Notes: generated from the sequence alone by a model not told the origin. 64,000 nt of DNA from Pseudescherichia sp032055545 (GCA_032055545.1 DAMBQR010000001.1:1-64000); one strand, 5' to 3'; counted from the first letter of the stretch, positions 35,197 to 44,466 are shown. A program made the numbers and translations.

Positions 35197-36207
35197 TTAA
35201 TATTCGAACTGCCGGTAGTAGCGGCGAATATCCAGACTGTGGCCGGTATAGTGCTCAAAGTGCGCCGCCAGCCGATCCACCAGCAGCGTTGACGCCACGC
35301 AGGGGGCCAGGATGCCGCGAAACGCGTCATCAATCCCGTCGAGCAGATAATCCCGCGGATCGATAACCACCAGATGGTCAGTGATCTTCGCCGCAAAGCG
35401 CTCTACCCGCTCATCCAGCGCCCGACATCTCCCCTCTCCTTTCACTAAAAACAGCGGGACCTCTTTCTCCAGCAGCTCCAGCGTGCCGTGGAAAAACTCG
35501 GCCGAGGAAACGGATTTTGTCCGCTTCCACTGCATCTCCTCAAGAATACACATTGAGAAGAGATAGACCTCGCCCCACATCTCCGCCCCACCAATCCACA
35601 TCATATAGTCGCTGGTGTGGTATTTACGGGCTATTTCATCCGCCTGGGGATCAAACTTTATTTTCGCCTGTAAAAGATTTTCCGGTAATAACTCCAGCTG
35701 GCTGGCAAACCGATCGTACTCAGCAAATTCACCATGACGGTTAACCAGACGGAAGAAGAACCAGTAGAGCAGCATATACTCATATTCCACGCCGTTTTTG
35801 TGGCGCATCGGAATATGCCAGCCTGCCGCGCTGGCCAGCGGCGAGTCGCTGTTTTTAGTAATGGCAACGACGCGGATCCCCTGGGCTTTACACCACTCGG
35901 CAAGCTCTACGGACTCTTTAGTATCGCCGGATTTAGAGAGGGTCACCACCACCGATTGCTTAGTTAATTTCTTATGCCCGGTATGAATTAATTCCGCCGC
36001 CTGCTCAAGATAAACCGGCAGCGTGGTCATCTCCTTAGCAAAGGCGTTAATGGCCATCATCGGTGCCAGAGAGCCGCCTACCGACGCAAAAAATAGCGCA
36101 TCAAACTCCTGCTGAAATATCTCATCAGCGGCCTGCTCAGCCTGTTTACGCGCAGCAACGATCTCACGAGCACTCGTCAGGTACTCGTCCTGATTAAAAC
36201 CCAACAT
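35197..36207 (-). CDS. gfrF: GfrF-like fructoselysine-6-phosphate deglycase (SIS)
   Basis: SIS-domain protein of 336 residues. Motifs: FASVGGSLAPMMAINAFAKE, VVVTLSKSGDTKESVELAEW and SSAEFFHGTLELLEKEVPLF. The C-terminus RRYYRQFEY resembles that of E. coli FrlB (RRYYGGLVEY). Expected reaction: fructoselysine-6-phosphate to glucose-6-phosphate and lysine. Last gene of the PTS operon, 18 bases after gfrE. The substrate assignment rests on operon layout known from Salmonella gfrABCDEF. Confidence 0.85.
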   Translation of the reverse strand: MLGFNQDEYLTSAREIVAARKQAEQAADEIFQQEFDALFFASVGGSLAPMMAINAFAKEMTTLPVYLEQAAELIHTGHKKLTKQSVVVTLSKSGDTKESVELAEWCKAQGIRVVAITKNSDSPLASAAGWHIPMRHKNGVEYEYMLLYWFFFRLVNRHGEFAEYDRFASQLELLPENLLQAKIKFDPQADEIARKYHTSDYMMWIGGAEMWGEVYLFSMCILEEMQWKRTKSVSSAEFFHGTLELLEKEVPLFLVKGEGRCRALDERVERFAAKITDHLVVIDPRDYLLDGIDDAFRGILAPCVASTLLVDRLAAHFEHYTGHSLDIRRYYRQFEY

Positions 36208-36225
36208 ATTTTCTCTCCTGATTAA

Positions 36226-37302
36226 TTAGATCTTACTTTTTAATACGCGGTCAAAGTCATCAAAAATACGCAGCGAAAGATCGATCCCTTTGGCACACGC
36301 CGTGCGCCAGGCCAGCACCTGCATCGGCACAATCAGCAGCAGCGAGGCGAGGTCGTGCGCCAGTGGGAGGTTGAGGGACAGCGTCTGCGGATCCTGCTCA
36401 TCGCTCAGGGTCACCAGCAAGGTCTGGTTTACCGCCGGGGCCATGTAGTCCCGCAGCGCCCGCAGGCGTCTGTCCGGGGCATCCTCAATAAAAAACATCA
36501 CGTGCTGGGCATTGGCCTCCAGATAGGGGCCGTGCATGTAGGCCTCCAGCTCAAAGCCGCTGGACGGGACGCGCACCGTTTCGGTGAACTTGGTCTCAAA
36601 CTCTTTCGCTACCCCAGTCAGCGCCCCGTAGCCGATAGCCACAAAGCGCGTCCCGCTTTGTAAGGTCTCCTGATGGCGGTCGAAAAATGCCTCTGTCCGG
36701 GCTATCGTCTGAGGGATAGCGGCAACAAGCTGGTCCAGCTCATGCAGCGTGGCCTGCACCTCCTCATCCGTAATCTGCTTTTGTACTCTGGCAAGGGTGA
36801 CAGCAATCAGCAGCAGATTGAGCACCGTGGCGCTGAAACCCCGGGTAACAAAGCCCACCTGCTCGATGCCGGTGTTGATATCCAGCACGTCATCGCTGCC
36901 CTTGCCGATGGGGCTTTGCGGATCCGAGGTCAGGGCAAATACCGGCAATCCCGCCGCCTGCACCTTCTCCATCGCCGCCAGCGTCGAGGCGCTCTTGCCG
37001 CTCTGGGAGACAGCAATCACCAGATCGGTGTGTGGATCGACGGTTTCATAGTGGACAAAGTTATACGGCTCTTTGATCTCCACCCGCAGGCCATAGCGCC
37101 GCTCAAAGAAATCCCGCGCACAGAGCGCAGCGTTAAAGGAGGAGCCGGTCGCCAGCAGCAGCAGGCGCTGCACCGGGCGCTCGCGGGCAAAGGCGTCAAC
37201 TGCCGCCAGGCTATGCCGATGCTCGCGGAGGATCGTCGCCAGCGCCGCTGGCTCCTCTTCGATATAGGTCATCATGGTTGGTAACATAATGGTAGGTGAC
37301 AT
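36226..37302 (-). CDS. gfrE: GfrE-like glucoselysine-6-phosphate deglycase (SIS)
   Basis: 358-residue protein with two SIS domains of the GlmS-isomerase type: LLATGSSFNAALCARDFFER, VIAVSQSGKSASTLAAMEKV, RFVAIGYGALTGVAKEFETK and SGFELEAYMHGPYLEANAQH. In the Salmonella gfr system the enzyme in this position cleaves glucoselysine-6-phosphate. Lies between gfrD and gfrF. Alternative: an isomerase/deaminase for another amino sugar, but the pair of SIS genes after a mannose-type PTS fits gfr best. Confidence 0.85.
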   Translation of the reverse strand: MSPTIMLPTMMTYIEEEPAALATILREHRHSLAAVDAFARERPVQRLLLLATGSSFNAALCARDFFERRYGLRVEIKEPYNFVHYETVDPHTDLVIAVSQSGKSASTLAAMEKVQAAGLPVFALTSDPQSPIGKGSDDVLDINTGIEQVGFVTRGFSATVLNLLLIAVTLARVQKQITDEEVQATLHELDQLVAAIPQTIARTEAFFDRHQETLQSGTRFVAIGYGALTGVAKEFETKFTETVRVPSSGFELEAYMHGPYLEANAQHVMFFIEDAPDRRLRALRDYMAPAVNQTLLVTLSDEQDPQTLSLNLPLAHDLASLLLIVPMQVLAWRTACAKGIDLSLRIFDDFDRVLKSKI

Positions 37303-37314
37303 AGGTTTCTCCAG

Positions 37315-38163
37315 TTAAAACAGGCCAATCCACGAGCCGAAAATGCCCACCAGCGCCATCCCGCCGATAATGGTGAGCGGTTTTACCCTGCGGCCCAGCA
37401 GCCAGTAGACGATGCCGAAGCTGATGAGCGGCAGCAGGCAGGGCATGACGTTGTTGATAATGTCCTGCACCCCGGTCTTCGCCTCTCCGGCGCCAAAGCT
37501 GATGGGGATAGTGATGTTGATCATCGAGGCAGTCATCGCCCCCACCACCATCAGCCCCATGATCGATGCGCCGTAGGTCAGGCTCTCCATCATGCCGCTC
37601 TGCTGAACGCGCTGCAGCACCCCGGTGCCAAGCACGTAGCCCCAGCGGGTAAAGAGCCAGCGCACCAGAATGTGCGGGACGTTAAACACCAGCAGAAAGA
37701 GGATCGGCCCGAGAATACTGCCCTGCAGCGACAGGCTGGTGCCGATCCCGGTCGCGATCAGGCGCAGCGTGCCCCAGAAGAAGGAGTCGCCTAACCCCGC
37801 CAGCGGACCCATCAGCGACGCCTTGACGTTATCAATTGCTCCGGCATCGATGGTGTTTTGCTGGCTGTTCTTCTCCTCCATGGCGGTGGTAATGCCCAGC
37901 AGCAGGGTGACGATGTGCGGCGTGGTATTGAAGAACACCAGGTGACGCTTCAGGGCAATCCTGAGATCCGCTTTCTGTGGATAGAGCTTTTTCAGCACCG
38001 GAATAAGGGTGTAGACAAAGGCCAGGTTCATCTGCCGCTCATAGTTCCAGGAGAACTCCATCTGAAAGGAGCGCCAGAAGACGCGGCGCAGATCGCGGGC
38101 GGTGATGACCTTCTCATCCTGCACGTCAGACAGGGTCTCTTCAGAAATCATCTTCGTCGTCAT
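37315..38163 (-). CDS. gfrD: PTS mannose-family IID component (GfrD-like)
   Basis: Inner-membrane IID subunit of 282 residues. N-terminal ARDLRRVFWRSFQMEFSWNY with the family's RQMNLAFVYTLIPVLKKLYP, then SLMGPLAGLGDSFFWGTLRL, then C-terminal helices. It forms the sugar channel with IIC. The start overlaps the gfrC end by 23 bases, so the two are translationally coupled. An alternative ATG lies four codons downstream. Confidence 0.9.
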   Translation of the reverse strand: MTTKMISEETLSDVQDEKVITARDLRRVFWRSFQMEFSWNYERQMNLAFVYTLIPVLKKLYPQKADLRIALKRHLVFFNTTPHIVTLLLGITTAMEEKNSQQNTIDAGAIDNVKASLMGPLAGLGDSFFWGTLRLIATGIGTSLSLQGSILGPILFLLVFNVPHILVRWLFTRWGYVLGTGVLQRVQQSGMMESLTYGASIMGLMVVGAMTASMINITIPISFGAGEAKTGVQDIINNVMPCLLPLISFGIVYWLLGRRVKPLTIIGGMALVGIFGSWIGLF

Positions 38164-38929
38164 GGCTGACTCCTTGCTCAGTGGTGGCGCGGGGCGTGGT
38201 AAAGGTGGTGACGTTGACCATAATCACGGCCACGATAGCGCCGAGGATCGCAATGCCGGTGACCGGAATTTTCAGGTAGGCCATCAGGACAAAGCCGAGG
38301 AAAAAGTAAGGCGCGACCTTTTTATTGATCAGCAGCCGGGCCAGCATGGCAAAGCCCAGCGCCGGAATAATTCCCGTCGCCACGCTGAGGCCGTGCTTAA
38401 TAAACTCTGGAATAGCATCCAGCAGGGACTTCACCGCGCTGCTGCCCACCAGGAAGGAGACGGTCACCACCGTGGCCAGCATCAGCGACAGGCCGAACCC
38501 GGCGATCAGGTGCATCCGCTCTATGCCGCGCGTATCGGCCTCGTCGGCATAGGCATCCGCCTTCTGGTTGAGCATCGGGATAAACATCCCCAGATAGACA
38601 TTTTTTAACACCAGCGTCAGGGTGGCGATGGGCAGCCCCAGCAGCAGCGCCGTTTCGGTCCCTGCGCCGGAGGTGATAGCGAACGCCACGCCCAGCACGC
38701 CGCCGGTCACCACGTCCGGCGGAATGGATGCGCCCANNNNNNNNNNCGAGAAGGAGCCGATAAAGGCCAGCTCCAGCGTCGCGCCCATGATAACGCCCGT
38801 CTGGACATCACCCAGCACCAGCCCGGTTAATAAGCCGGTGACGATAGGCCGGGAGATTAGTGAGGTGCCCAGGGCATATTCTGACTGGGCGATAAACGCC
38901 ACCAGCCCGAGTAAAAGTGCCTCTACCAT
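38141..38929 (-). CDS. gfrC: PTS mannose-family IIC component (GfrC-like), contains assembly gap
   Basis: Inner-membrane IIC (sorbose-type) subunit, about 262 residues as written. Motifs: SRPIVTGLLTGLVLGDVQTG, MGATLELAFIGSFS and PPDVVTGGVLGVAFAITSGA. Ten N fall in the LELAFIG...GASIPPD region, normally a tight, conserved stretch, so the true length there may differ. The frame on both sides agrees only by the chosen N count. Confidence 0.88.
   Translation of the reverse strand: MVEALLLGLVAFIAQSEYALGTSLISRPIVTGLLTGLVLGDVQTGVIMGATLELAFIGSFSXXXXGASIPPDVVTGGVLGVAFAITSGAGTETALLLGLPIATLTLVLKNVYLGMFIPMLNQKADAYADEADTRGIERMHLIAGFGLSLMLATVVTVSFLVGSSAVKSLLDAIPEFIKHGLSVATGIIPALGFAMLARLLINKKVAPYFFLGFVLMAYLKIPVTGIAILGAIVAVIMVNVTTFTTPRATTEQGVSHDDEDDF
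38737..38746. other. Run of ten N (assembly gap)
   Basis: Undetermined bases inside gfrC. Ten is a common placeholder, so the real number of missing or overlapping bases is unknown. Confidence 1.
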
Positions 38930-38945
38930 AGTGAATCCTCAGGAA

Positions 38946-39416
38946 TTACAAACATTCCGTTATGAGCTGTTTGCGATCGTTGGGAACCTGGCGGATCTCT
39001 ATTTCCACCCCCTGCCCCACCAGTTCATCGAGCCTGGCAATTTCTTCAGGCAGCAGGTTCACCGCCTTCGAGATATTTCGGCTGCCCTCTTTGGCTTTAA
39101 TTCCGCCGAGGTTGATGCTCTTTATTTCCGCTATCTCCTGGGCTAAGCGCCAGGCATCCTCTACCGACTCCACGACGATAAACAGCCTGTATTTGTCGGT
39201 AACGCCGCTTTTAATGGCTTCAATCGAGTCAGCGATATTCTTAATTACCAGCTTCACCGATGGCGGCTTAGCCAGCTTGATGGTGGTTTTACGCAACTCG
39301 TCGTTGGGGACGCTGTCGTTGGCAATCAGAATGCAGTCTGCGCCGACGTACTGCGTCCATGAGAAAGCCACCTGGCCGTGCAATAAACGATGGTCTACCC
39401 GCATTAACGTAATCAT
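38946..39416 (-). CDS. gfrB: PTS mannose-family IIB component (GfrB-like)
   Basis: Cytoplasmic IIB phosphocarrier of 156 residues. The N-terminus MITLMRVDHRLLHGQVAFSW contains the phosphorylated His13 in RLLHGQV. The rest follows the sorbose-type IIB pattern (DCILIANDSVPNDELRKTTI). It passes phosphate from IIA to the sugar. It lies 15 bases after gfrA and 16 before gfrC. Confidence 0.92.
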   Translation of the reverse strand: MITLMRVDHRLLHGQVAFSWTQYVGADCILIANDSVPNDELRKTTIKLAKPPSVKLVIKNIADSIEAIKSGVTDKYRLFIVVESVEDAWRLAQEIAEIKSINLGGIKAKEGSRNISKAVNLLPEEIARLDELVGQGVEIEIRQVPNDRKQLITECL

Positions 39417-39431
39417 CCTGTTTCCTCCCTC

Positions 39432-39854
39432 TTAGAAATCTTTATCCGCCTGCATTGCGCTGGAGATGGTGTCGTTACAGTATTGAATGCTCTCCCGGGA
39501 GCTTATTAACGCCTCCTCAATAAGCTTCCGGGTATCAGGCTCGTCGTCGGAAATAAGCAGATCGATCACCAGCGGCAAATTGAGGCCCGACACGAGGTGG
39601 AATCGGGGACGCTGCAGAAAGCGAACAAATTCGTTATTCACGCTGCCGGCGAAGATATCGGTGATCGCCACGATCTCATCCTCGTCCGGGATCTGCTGCA
39701 TTAGCTCTGCGACCTGCTCGGTGAGGTCCCGCTGCTCCTCAACGTAGGCGCAGAGGGTCGAAATAGCTGTCTGCTTACCGAGGATCAGCTCAACTGAGTC
39801 GAGCACGCCCCGGGCAAGGGTGCCATGGCTGGCAAAAATGTAGTGTCGTTTCAT
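39432..39854 (-). CDS. gfrA: PTS mannose-family IIA component (GfrA-like)
   Basis: Cytoplasmic IIA of 140 residues. It begins MKRHYIFASHGTLARGVLDS, with the phospho-acceptor His10 in ASHG. IVAITDIFAGSVNNEFVRFL is the conserved core. A frame open to 40019 exists, but the ATG at 39854 has a GAGGACAGG site and lies just below a sigma-54 promoter, so it is the start. First gene of the six-gene operon. Confidence 0.93.
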   Translation of the reverse strand: MKRHYIFASHGTLARGVLDSVELILGKQTAISTLCAYVEEQRDLTEQVAELMQQIPDEDEIVAITDIFAGSVNNEFVRFLQRPRFHLVSGLNLPLVIDLLISDDEPDTRKLIEEALISSRESIQYCNDTISSAMQADKDF

Positions 39855-39890
39855 CCTGTCCTCGAAAATGCGTTCCACTACCGGAGGTAT

Positions 39891-39906
39891 TGCAACCGGC
39901 GTGCCA
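39891..39906 (-). promoter_or_regulatory. Consensus sigma-54 promoter of the gfr operon
   Basis: The minus strand reads TGGCACGCCGGTTGCA, a perfect TGGCACG-N4-TTGCA. It lies 36 bases above the gfrA ATG, so RNA should start near 39880. The adjacent gene encodes a GAFTGA-type sigma-54 activator, which supports the assignment strongly. Confidence 0.93.
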
Positions 39907-39908
39907 CG

Positions 39909-39937
39909 AAAAAGTGGCGCACGGTGAAATGCGCCAC
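39909..39937 (-). terminator. Terminator of the activator gene, next to the gfrA promoter
   Basis: On the minus strand GTGGCGCA-N8-TGCGCCAC, a perfect 8-bp stem, is followed by five T. It lies 19 bases after the gfrR stop and only seven bases above the sigma-54 promoter. Confidence 0.85.
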
Positions 39938-39955
39938 GACAGAGGAGCGTGAGGG

Positions 39956-42718
39956 TTAAAACTCTTGATCTTGCGAGATAAATTCTGTTTGCAGGGTGAG
40001 AATATTGTGGATGTAACAAAGCTCTACGGCGGGGATTTTGACACTATAACTGCTCTCAATGACACTAAAGGCCTGCTTGATATCCGCCAGCTCGCTTTCC
40101 GGACACTGCCGTCCCGCATAGCTGACAGGAGAGGCGTTACGGATCAGCCGCTCTATCAGGCAGCTGATGTGCACGTAGAGCGCCACCTTGCGGTCGTTGG
40201 GGATCTGGCAGCCTGCCAGATGCTCGTAGCGCAGGACAAACTGCTCAACCTGGTTGAGCACCTTGCTGGTGTCGAGGATAGTGACCGACTCAATCACCCG
40301 GCGCAGGGAGAAGTTCTTCAGCAGCAGATTGTTGATCTCGTCGATCTGCTCTGGCGTAGCGATATCGCCAAAGATACGCATCAGCTGGGCGTGACCGTCC
40401 CCGGCAATGAGTGAATCCAGCGAGATCCACGGCACGGCGGGCAGATGCGGATCGAATGTACCAACCACGGCCAGCATCTCGTAGCGATTAAACGCCAGCG
40501 CGCTCTCCTGGCCGTTGCTAAGCGTGTCGTAGTCGCAGGCGATCACGTCAATACCCAACGTCTCCGGAATGCTGGCCTTCAGCAGCGTGCAGAGATTGGT
40601 TGCCGCCCCAAGGCCGGTGACGCAGGTGGTGAGGATCACCCGGGGACGGTTGGCCTGCGGCCAGAAGATCTGATGCTCAACCGGCAGATCGCCGCTGACC
40701 TCGCGGGCGATCTCTTCAATCAGATCGCCGCGTAAAATCCGCTCGCCCACGTAAAGCGCCATGCTGGTGGAGACGTTATTGACAATCGCCACCGGCGTTG
40801 CGACCCGGCGCTGGAAGTGGGAATGAATGGCGTTGAGCGATCCCATATCGACAAGAATGATGACGCCGGAGGCCAGCGTATTGCTCTCGATGTAGTCCAT
40901 CACCTGGCGGGCAATGGCCTCCGGGGTGACGTCCAGCGGCATATCAAAGGATTCAAACAGGTGATTTTTTAACAGCCGATTGGCAACGTTAGCAATGCTG
41001 CTGGCGGTGGCATAGCCGTGGGCCAGGATCACGGCGCGGGTCACGTGCGGCTGGCTGACGGCACCGGACTGATGCAGCCACAGCACCAGCAGCAGGGCAT
41101 CGATCCGCTGCGGTTCAATATCCAGCTTCTGCGCCAGCGCGGTTACGATCGCCTGGCAAAAACGGTAGAGCAGCGGATACTTCTGGGCGAGAAAATCGTC
41201 GAGGCTGCGGATCCGCTCCTGGCTCAGACGGGAGGGGGTACTCCGGGAGCGATGCACCAGGTAGTGGCTGAGGGCGTAGATGCAGTTGCCGTTAAACTGA
41301 ATATTGAACTGCTTCTCCAGGCGGTAGAACTCCTCGCGCACCTGCTGTGTGGTCAGAAGCAGCATCGGCGAGTCCGTGGCGTCACGGTTATCAAAAATAA
41401 GCCGATCGAAAAGCCCCTCGATCGCCTCCCCCATCCGTTTGCGCGCCTCCTCCCAGTCCGCATGACCGCTCATCCACTGCTCGTAGAGCGCCAGCACCTG
41501 ACACTGGGCGTCGTAGATCACGCCTCGGGTAGGATCCCGGGAGCGCAGAAGCCATACCAGGCTGGTCTGCGGCTCGACGATCAGATTCTCATCCACTGCC
41601 AGCGGTTCACCAGAGGCGGGGATCGCGGCGGCAATCTTCTCCGGCAGATGCTGAATGCCCACCACAAGCTCCTCGCCGCCCCGCTGCCTGGCCCACGACG
41701 CCGCCACCGTGTACTTCACTGCGTTCTTCAGCTCGCCGACGTTGCCCCGGTAGACAAAGTGGTTCAGGACCTGCATCAGCCGGGGGGTTAATGCCAGACG
41801 CACCGCCAGCTTTTTGGCTTCAAGCCAGAAGAAGAGCAGGATCAGCGCCTCTTTCTCCTGCCGGGAGCGGCTTTGCAGATCGGGCAGCGTGACCAGAATC
41901 GGGATACGCCGCAAAAAAGTAGTTAAGAAGGTGCTGTGCAGCTCCTCGGTGGTGGCGAAGACCAGCCTCGTGGCCACCGGACGCCCCTGCGCCGTCTCCC
42001 CGACCCGAAAGATCTCCTTGCGATCCAGCCAGGTAAAGAGCTTCTCCTGTCCCTCGGCATTGAGCCGGTGCACCTCGTCAAGGAACAGCATCCCGCCGTT
42101 GGCCGCCTCAAAGGCCCCCTGGCGGTCCGTCTGCGCTCCGGTAAATGCACCTTTGGCATAGCCAAACAGGTTAGCCGCCAGCAGCTCGGGGTTGCTGGCA
42201 TACTGGGCGCAGTTAAAGCTGATGAAGGGCGCATCGTCCGCCAGCAGCCCCTCGGAGATAGCGAACTCGTGCATCAGCTTCGCCATGTAGCTTTTGCCCG
42301 TGCCGCTGTCGCCGGTAATCAGCAGCGGCAGGCCACCGTCCGGATAAAAGAGCGCGGTTTTAAGCTGCTCAATGGGCTTTTTCAGGCTCTCATCGTGACC
42401 GATAAGCAACGAAAAGTGATCGGGTCGTTCCGGCTCTGGCCCGCCGTCGCCAAGCAGCTGGGCAACGCTCTCATACTCGTTGGCGGCCAGAGGAAAAAAC
42501 TGCTGGCTGAAGGTTTTTTTGTGCAGAAAGTAGACCGGACGGGTGTTGATCTTCACCAGCACGCCCTGGGCAACAAGCTGGTTCAGATAGTGGCTGGCGG
42601 TGTTTCTCTTCAGCGAAAAGCGCTGCGCCAGATAGCTGGCGGTAAATACCTCGCTCAGCTTTTCCGGATCGAAAAAGTCAGTTTGATTTGCCAAAAACGT
42701 CACTAATTCATCGCGCAT
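39956..42718 (-). CDS. gfrR: GfrR-like sigma-54 activator with PTS regulation domains (LevR family)
   Basis: 920 residues. N-terminal winged HTH (about 20-60, LAQRFSLKRNTASHYLNQLV). AAA+ domain about 100-340 with Walker A GDSGTGKS (136-143), sigma-54-contact loop GAFTGA (about 193) and LFLDEVHRLN. Then PTS-controlled parts: a PRD, an EIIA-Man-like domain with VIILVDMGSLNAIHSHF, an EIIB-like segment (PRVILTTCVTGLGAATNLCT) and a second PRD near the C-terminus. It should activate gfrA-F when the PTS is idle of phosphate. Upstream of and co-directional with the operon, separated by a terminator. Confidence 0.92.
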   Translation of the reverse strand: MRDELVTFLANQTDFFDPEKLSEVFTASYLAQRFSLKRNTASHYLNQLVAQGVLVKINTRPVYFLHKKTFSQQFFPLAANEYESVAQLLGDGGPEPERPDHFSLLIGHDESLKKPIEQLKTALFYPDGGLPLLITGDSGTGKSYMAKLMHEFAISEGLLADDAPFISFNCAQYASNPELLAANLFGYAKGAFTGAQTDRQGAFEAANGGMLFLDEVHRLNAEGQEKLFTWLDRKEIFRVGETAQGRPVATRLVFATTEELHSTFLTTFLRRIPILVTLPDLQSRSRQEKEALILLFFWLEAKKLAVRLALTPRLMQVLNHFVYRGNVGELKNAVKYTVAASWARQRGGEELVVGIQHLPEKIAAAIPASGEPLAVDENLIVEPQTSLVWLLRSRDPTRGVIYDAQCQVLALYEQWMSGHADWEEARKRMGEAIEGLFDRLIFDNRDATDSPMLLLTTQQVREEFYRLEKQFNIQFNGNCIYALSHYLVHRSRSTPSRLSQERIRSLDDFLAQKYPLLYRFCQAIVTALAQKLDIEPQRIDALLLVLWLHQSGAVSQPHVTRAVILAHGYATASSIANVANRLLKNHLFESFDMPLDVTPEAIARQVMDYIESNTLASGVIILVDMGSLNAIHSHFQRRVATPVAIVNNVSTSMALYVGERILRGDLIEEIAREVSGDLPVEHQIFWPQANRPRVILTTCVTGLGAATNLCTLLKASIPETLGIDVIACDYDTLSNGQESALAFNRYEMLAVVGTFDPHLPAVPWISLDSLIAGDGHAQLMRIFGDIATPEQIDEINNLLLKNFSLRRVIESVTILDTSKVLNQVEQFVLRYEHLAGCQIPNDRKVALYVHISCLIERLIRNASPVSYAGRQCPESELADIKQAFSVIESSYSVKIPAVELCYIHNILTLQTEFISQDQEF

Positions 42719-42864
42719 TGCTTTCCCCTTAATGCCTCGTTCTGCGAGTATGATGCCCGCAAACCGAGACCGCAGGGGAAAGCAACGGCGTCGAATTTAT
42801 GCTTTTGTGGAAAGGCGCACAGAATGCCGTTTCCCGGTATCGCTATCCGACGCGTCGACTGCTA

Positions 42865-43254
42865 TTACAGCGGCATTGAGAAGGTAGTGACTTTATCGGT
42901 TTTCGGATCGATGAAGATCATGCAAACCGGTAAATCACCGCCGAAGCGATCCTTACGATCGGAGATCTTAAATCTGTACTCTTCTGAGAATGAGGTATAG
43001 CCGGGTGAATTGGTTTCATTCAGCTTGAAACCGACGATCTGTTCAAAATAACCCCGGGTCTTACCGACGCTGGTTTTGCACTGTTCATTAGTAATAGTGC
43101 CGACCTGTTTGCCTGGGGTTCCCGTCTGTGCAGGGGTAGCAGATTTAGGCGTCAGCGCGGTATTGACCGCTTTCATCCCGTCACTCATGTTTTTCTGAAA
43201 ATCTGCACAGGAGGCAGAAAGGAGAACCATACCGCAGAGAAGTATCTTTTTCAT
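42865..43254 (-). CDS. Small predicted lipoprotein, unknown family
   Basis: 129 residues. Signal peptide MKKILLCGMVLLSASC with a lipobox cysteine at 16 followed by ADFQ, so probably an outer-membrane lipoprotein by the +2 rule. The mature part has a low-complexity linker (about 35-50) and two further cysteines (C59 and C112) that could pair. It ends VCMIFIDPKTDKVTTFSMPL. Function not recognised. Stands alone between gfrR and gsiD; base use is more AT-rich than its neighbours. Confidence 0.8.
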   Translation of the reverse strand: MKKILLCGMVLLSASCADFQKNMSDGMKAVNTALTPKSATPAQTGTPGKQVGTITNEQCKTSVGKTRGYFEQIVGFKLNETNSPGYTSFSEEYRFKISDRKDRFGGDLPVCMIFIDPKTDKVTTFSMPL

Positions 43255-43463
43255 TGTAATCCTTACAATATTTAATGTTATTAAACTTTTAATAGTATAA
43301 ATTTTACAATTGGTTTACTCCAGCTTCTGCTCTGATGTTAAATCCCTAATTGGTTGATTATTAAAATTATTATCTAAGCAGATCTACAATTTCTGGTAGG
43401 CATGACCCTTTACTGCATAATCAGAATATTTTTGCTGGAAATAAGGATTTAAATAATGCCAGC

Positions 43464-43547
43464 AGCGCCCGGTGGCGCTTCGCTTACGCAGGCCTACAAA
43501 TTTGCACCGTGCCCAACGTAGGCCGGGCAAGCGTAGCGCCGCCCGGC
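43464..43547. repeat. BIME between the lipoprotein gene and gsiD
   Basis: A degenerate REP (about 43464-43496, GCGCCCGGTGGCGCTTCGCT) is paired with a good inverted REP GCCGGGC (43522-43528) / GCCCGGC (43541-43547). The rest of the 43255-43463 gap is AT-rich, with no gene seen. Confidence 0.85.
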
Positions 43548-43554
43548 ATTAACC

Positions 43555-44466
43555 TCAGCCCTTTATCTTCGGATCCAGCGCGTCCCGCAGCCCGTCTCCC
43601 AGCAGGTTAAAGGCCAGCACGGTGAGGAAGATCGCCAGGCTCGGGAAGAGCGCCACGTGCGGGGCGATAACCATATCCGCCCGCGCCTCGTTGAGCATCG
43701 CCCCCCACTCCGGCGTTGGCGGCTGCGCGCCCAGCCCCAGAAACGACAGGCTGGCGGCGGAGATGATTGAGGTACCGATGCGCATGGTGAAGTAGACCAC
43801 GATGGACGAAATGGTTCCAGGCAGAATATGGCGGAACAGAATGGTGGCATCGCTTGCGCCGATGCTGCGCGCCGACTCGATAAAGGTCTGCTGCTTGAGC
43901 ACCAGCGTGTTGCCGCGTACCAGTCGGGCAAAGGCCGGCACCGAGAAGACCGCCACGGCGATAATCACGTTGGACATGCCGCTGCCCATCACCGCCACCA
44001 CCGCAATCGCCAGCAGAATGCCGGGGAAGGCAAACAGCACGTCGCAGATGCGCATGATGATGCGATCCCACCAGCCTTCATAGTACCCCGCCAGCAGACC
44101 GAGCACCGTGCCGATCGCAGCGCCAATCAGCACCGCCAGCACCCCGGCGGCCAGCGAGATCTGCGCCCCGACCAGCACGCGGCTAAAGATATCCCGCCCG
44201 AGAGAGTCAACGCCGAACCAGTGCACCATCGACGGCCCCTCGTTGAGCCGATCGTAGTCGAAGTAGTTCTCGGCATCGAACGGTACGATCCACGGCGCGA
44301 TGGCAGCAACAACGATCAGCAGCACCACAAACAGCCCGGCGGTCATCGCCATCGGCTGACGGCGGAAGCGCCGCCAGAACTCATGCCACGGGGTACGGAT
44401 ACGCGCCGGCTTGATCCCCGGCATACCCTTTAATATCGCCTGACGGCGCCAGTTTAAAAGCCGCAT
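43555..44466 (-). CDS. gsiD: GsiD, glutathione ABC transporter permease
   Basis: Inner-membrane permease of 303 residues, E. coli length. N-terminal cytoplasmic stretch RTPWHEFWRRFRRQPMAM, then about six helices with the OppC-type signature LVGAQISLAAGVLAVLIGAA and a cytoplasmic EAA loop ESARSIGASDATILFRHILP. The C-terminus GDGLRDALDPKIKG is typical of the Opp/Dpp group. Last gene of gsiABCD, 2 bases from gsiC. Confidence 0.96.
   Translation of the reverse strand: MRLLNWRRQAILKGMPGIKPARIRTPWHEFWRRFRRQPMAMTAGLFVVLLIVVAAIAPWIVPFDAENYFDYDRLNEGPSMVHWFGVDSLGRDIFSRVLVGAQISLAAGVLAVLIGAAIGTVLGLLAGYYEGWWDRIIMRICDVLFAFPGILLAIAVVAVMGSGMSNVIIAVAVFSVPAFARLVRGNTLVLKQQTFIESARSIGASDATILFRHILPGTISSIVVYFTMRIGTSIISAASLSFLGLGAQPPTPEWGAMLNEARADMVIAPHVALFPSLAIFLTVLAFNLLGDGLRDALDPKIKG

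Noticed and set aside
35197..39854. D-glucosaminate (dga) operon
   Set aside because: That operon has a PLP-dependent ammonia-lyase and an aldolase after the PTS genes; here two SIS deglycases follow, as in gfr.
42865..43254. Entericidin or phage Rz1 lipoprotein
   Set aside because: Too long, and the C-terminal domain does not match either family.
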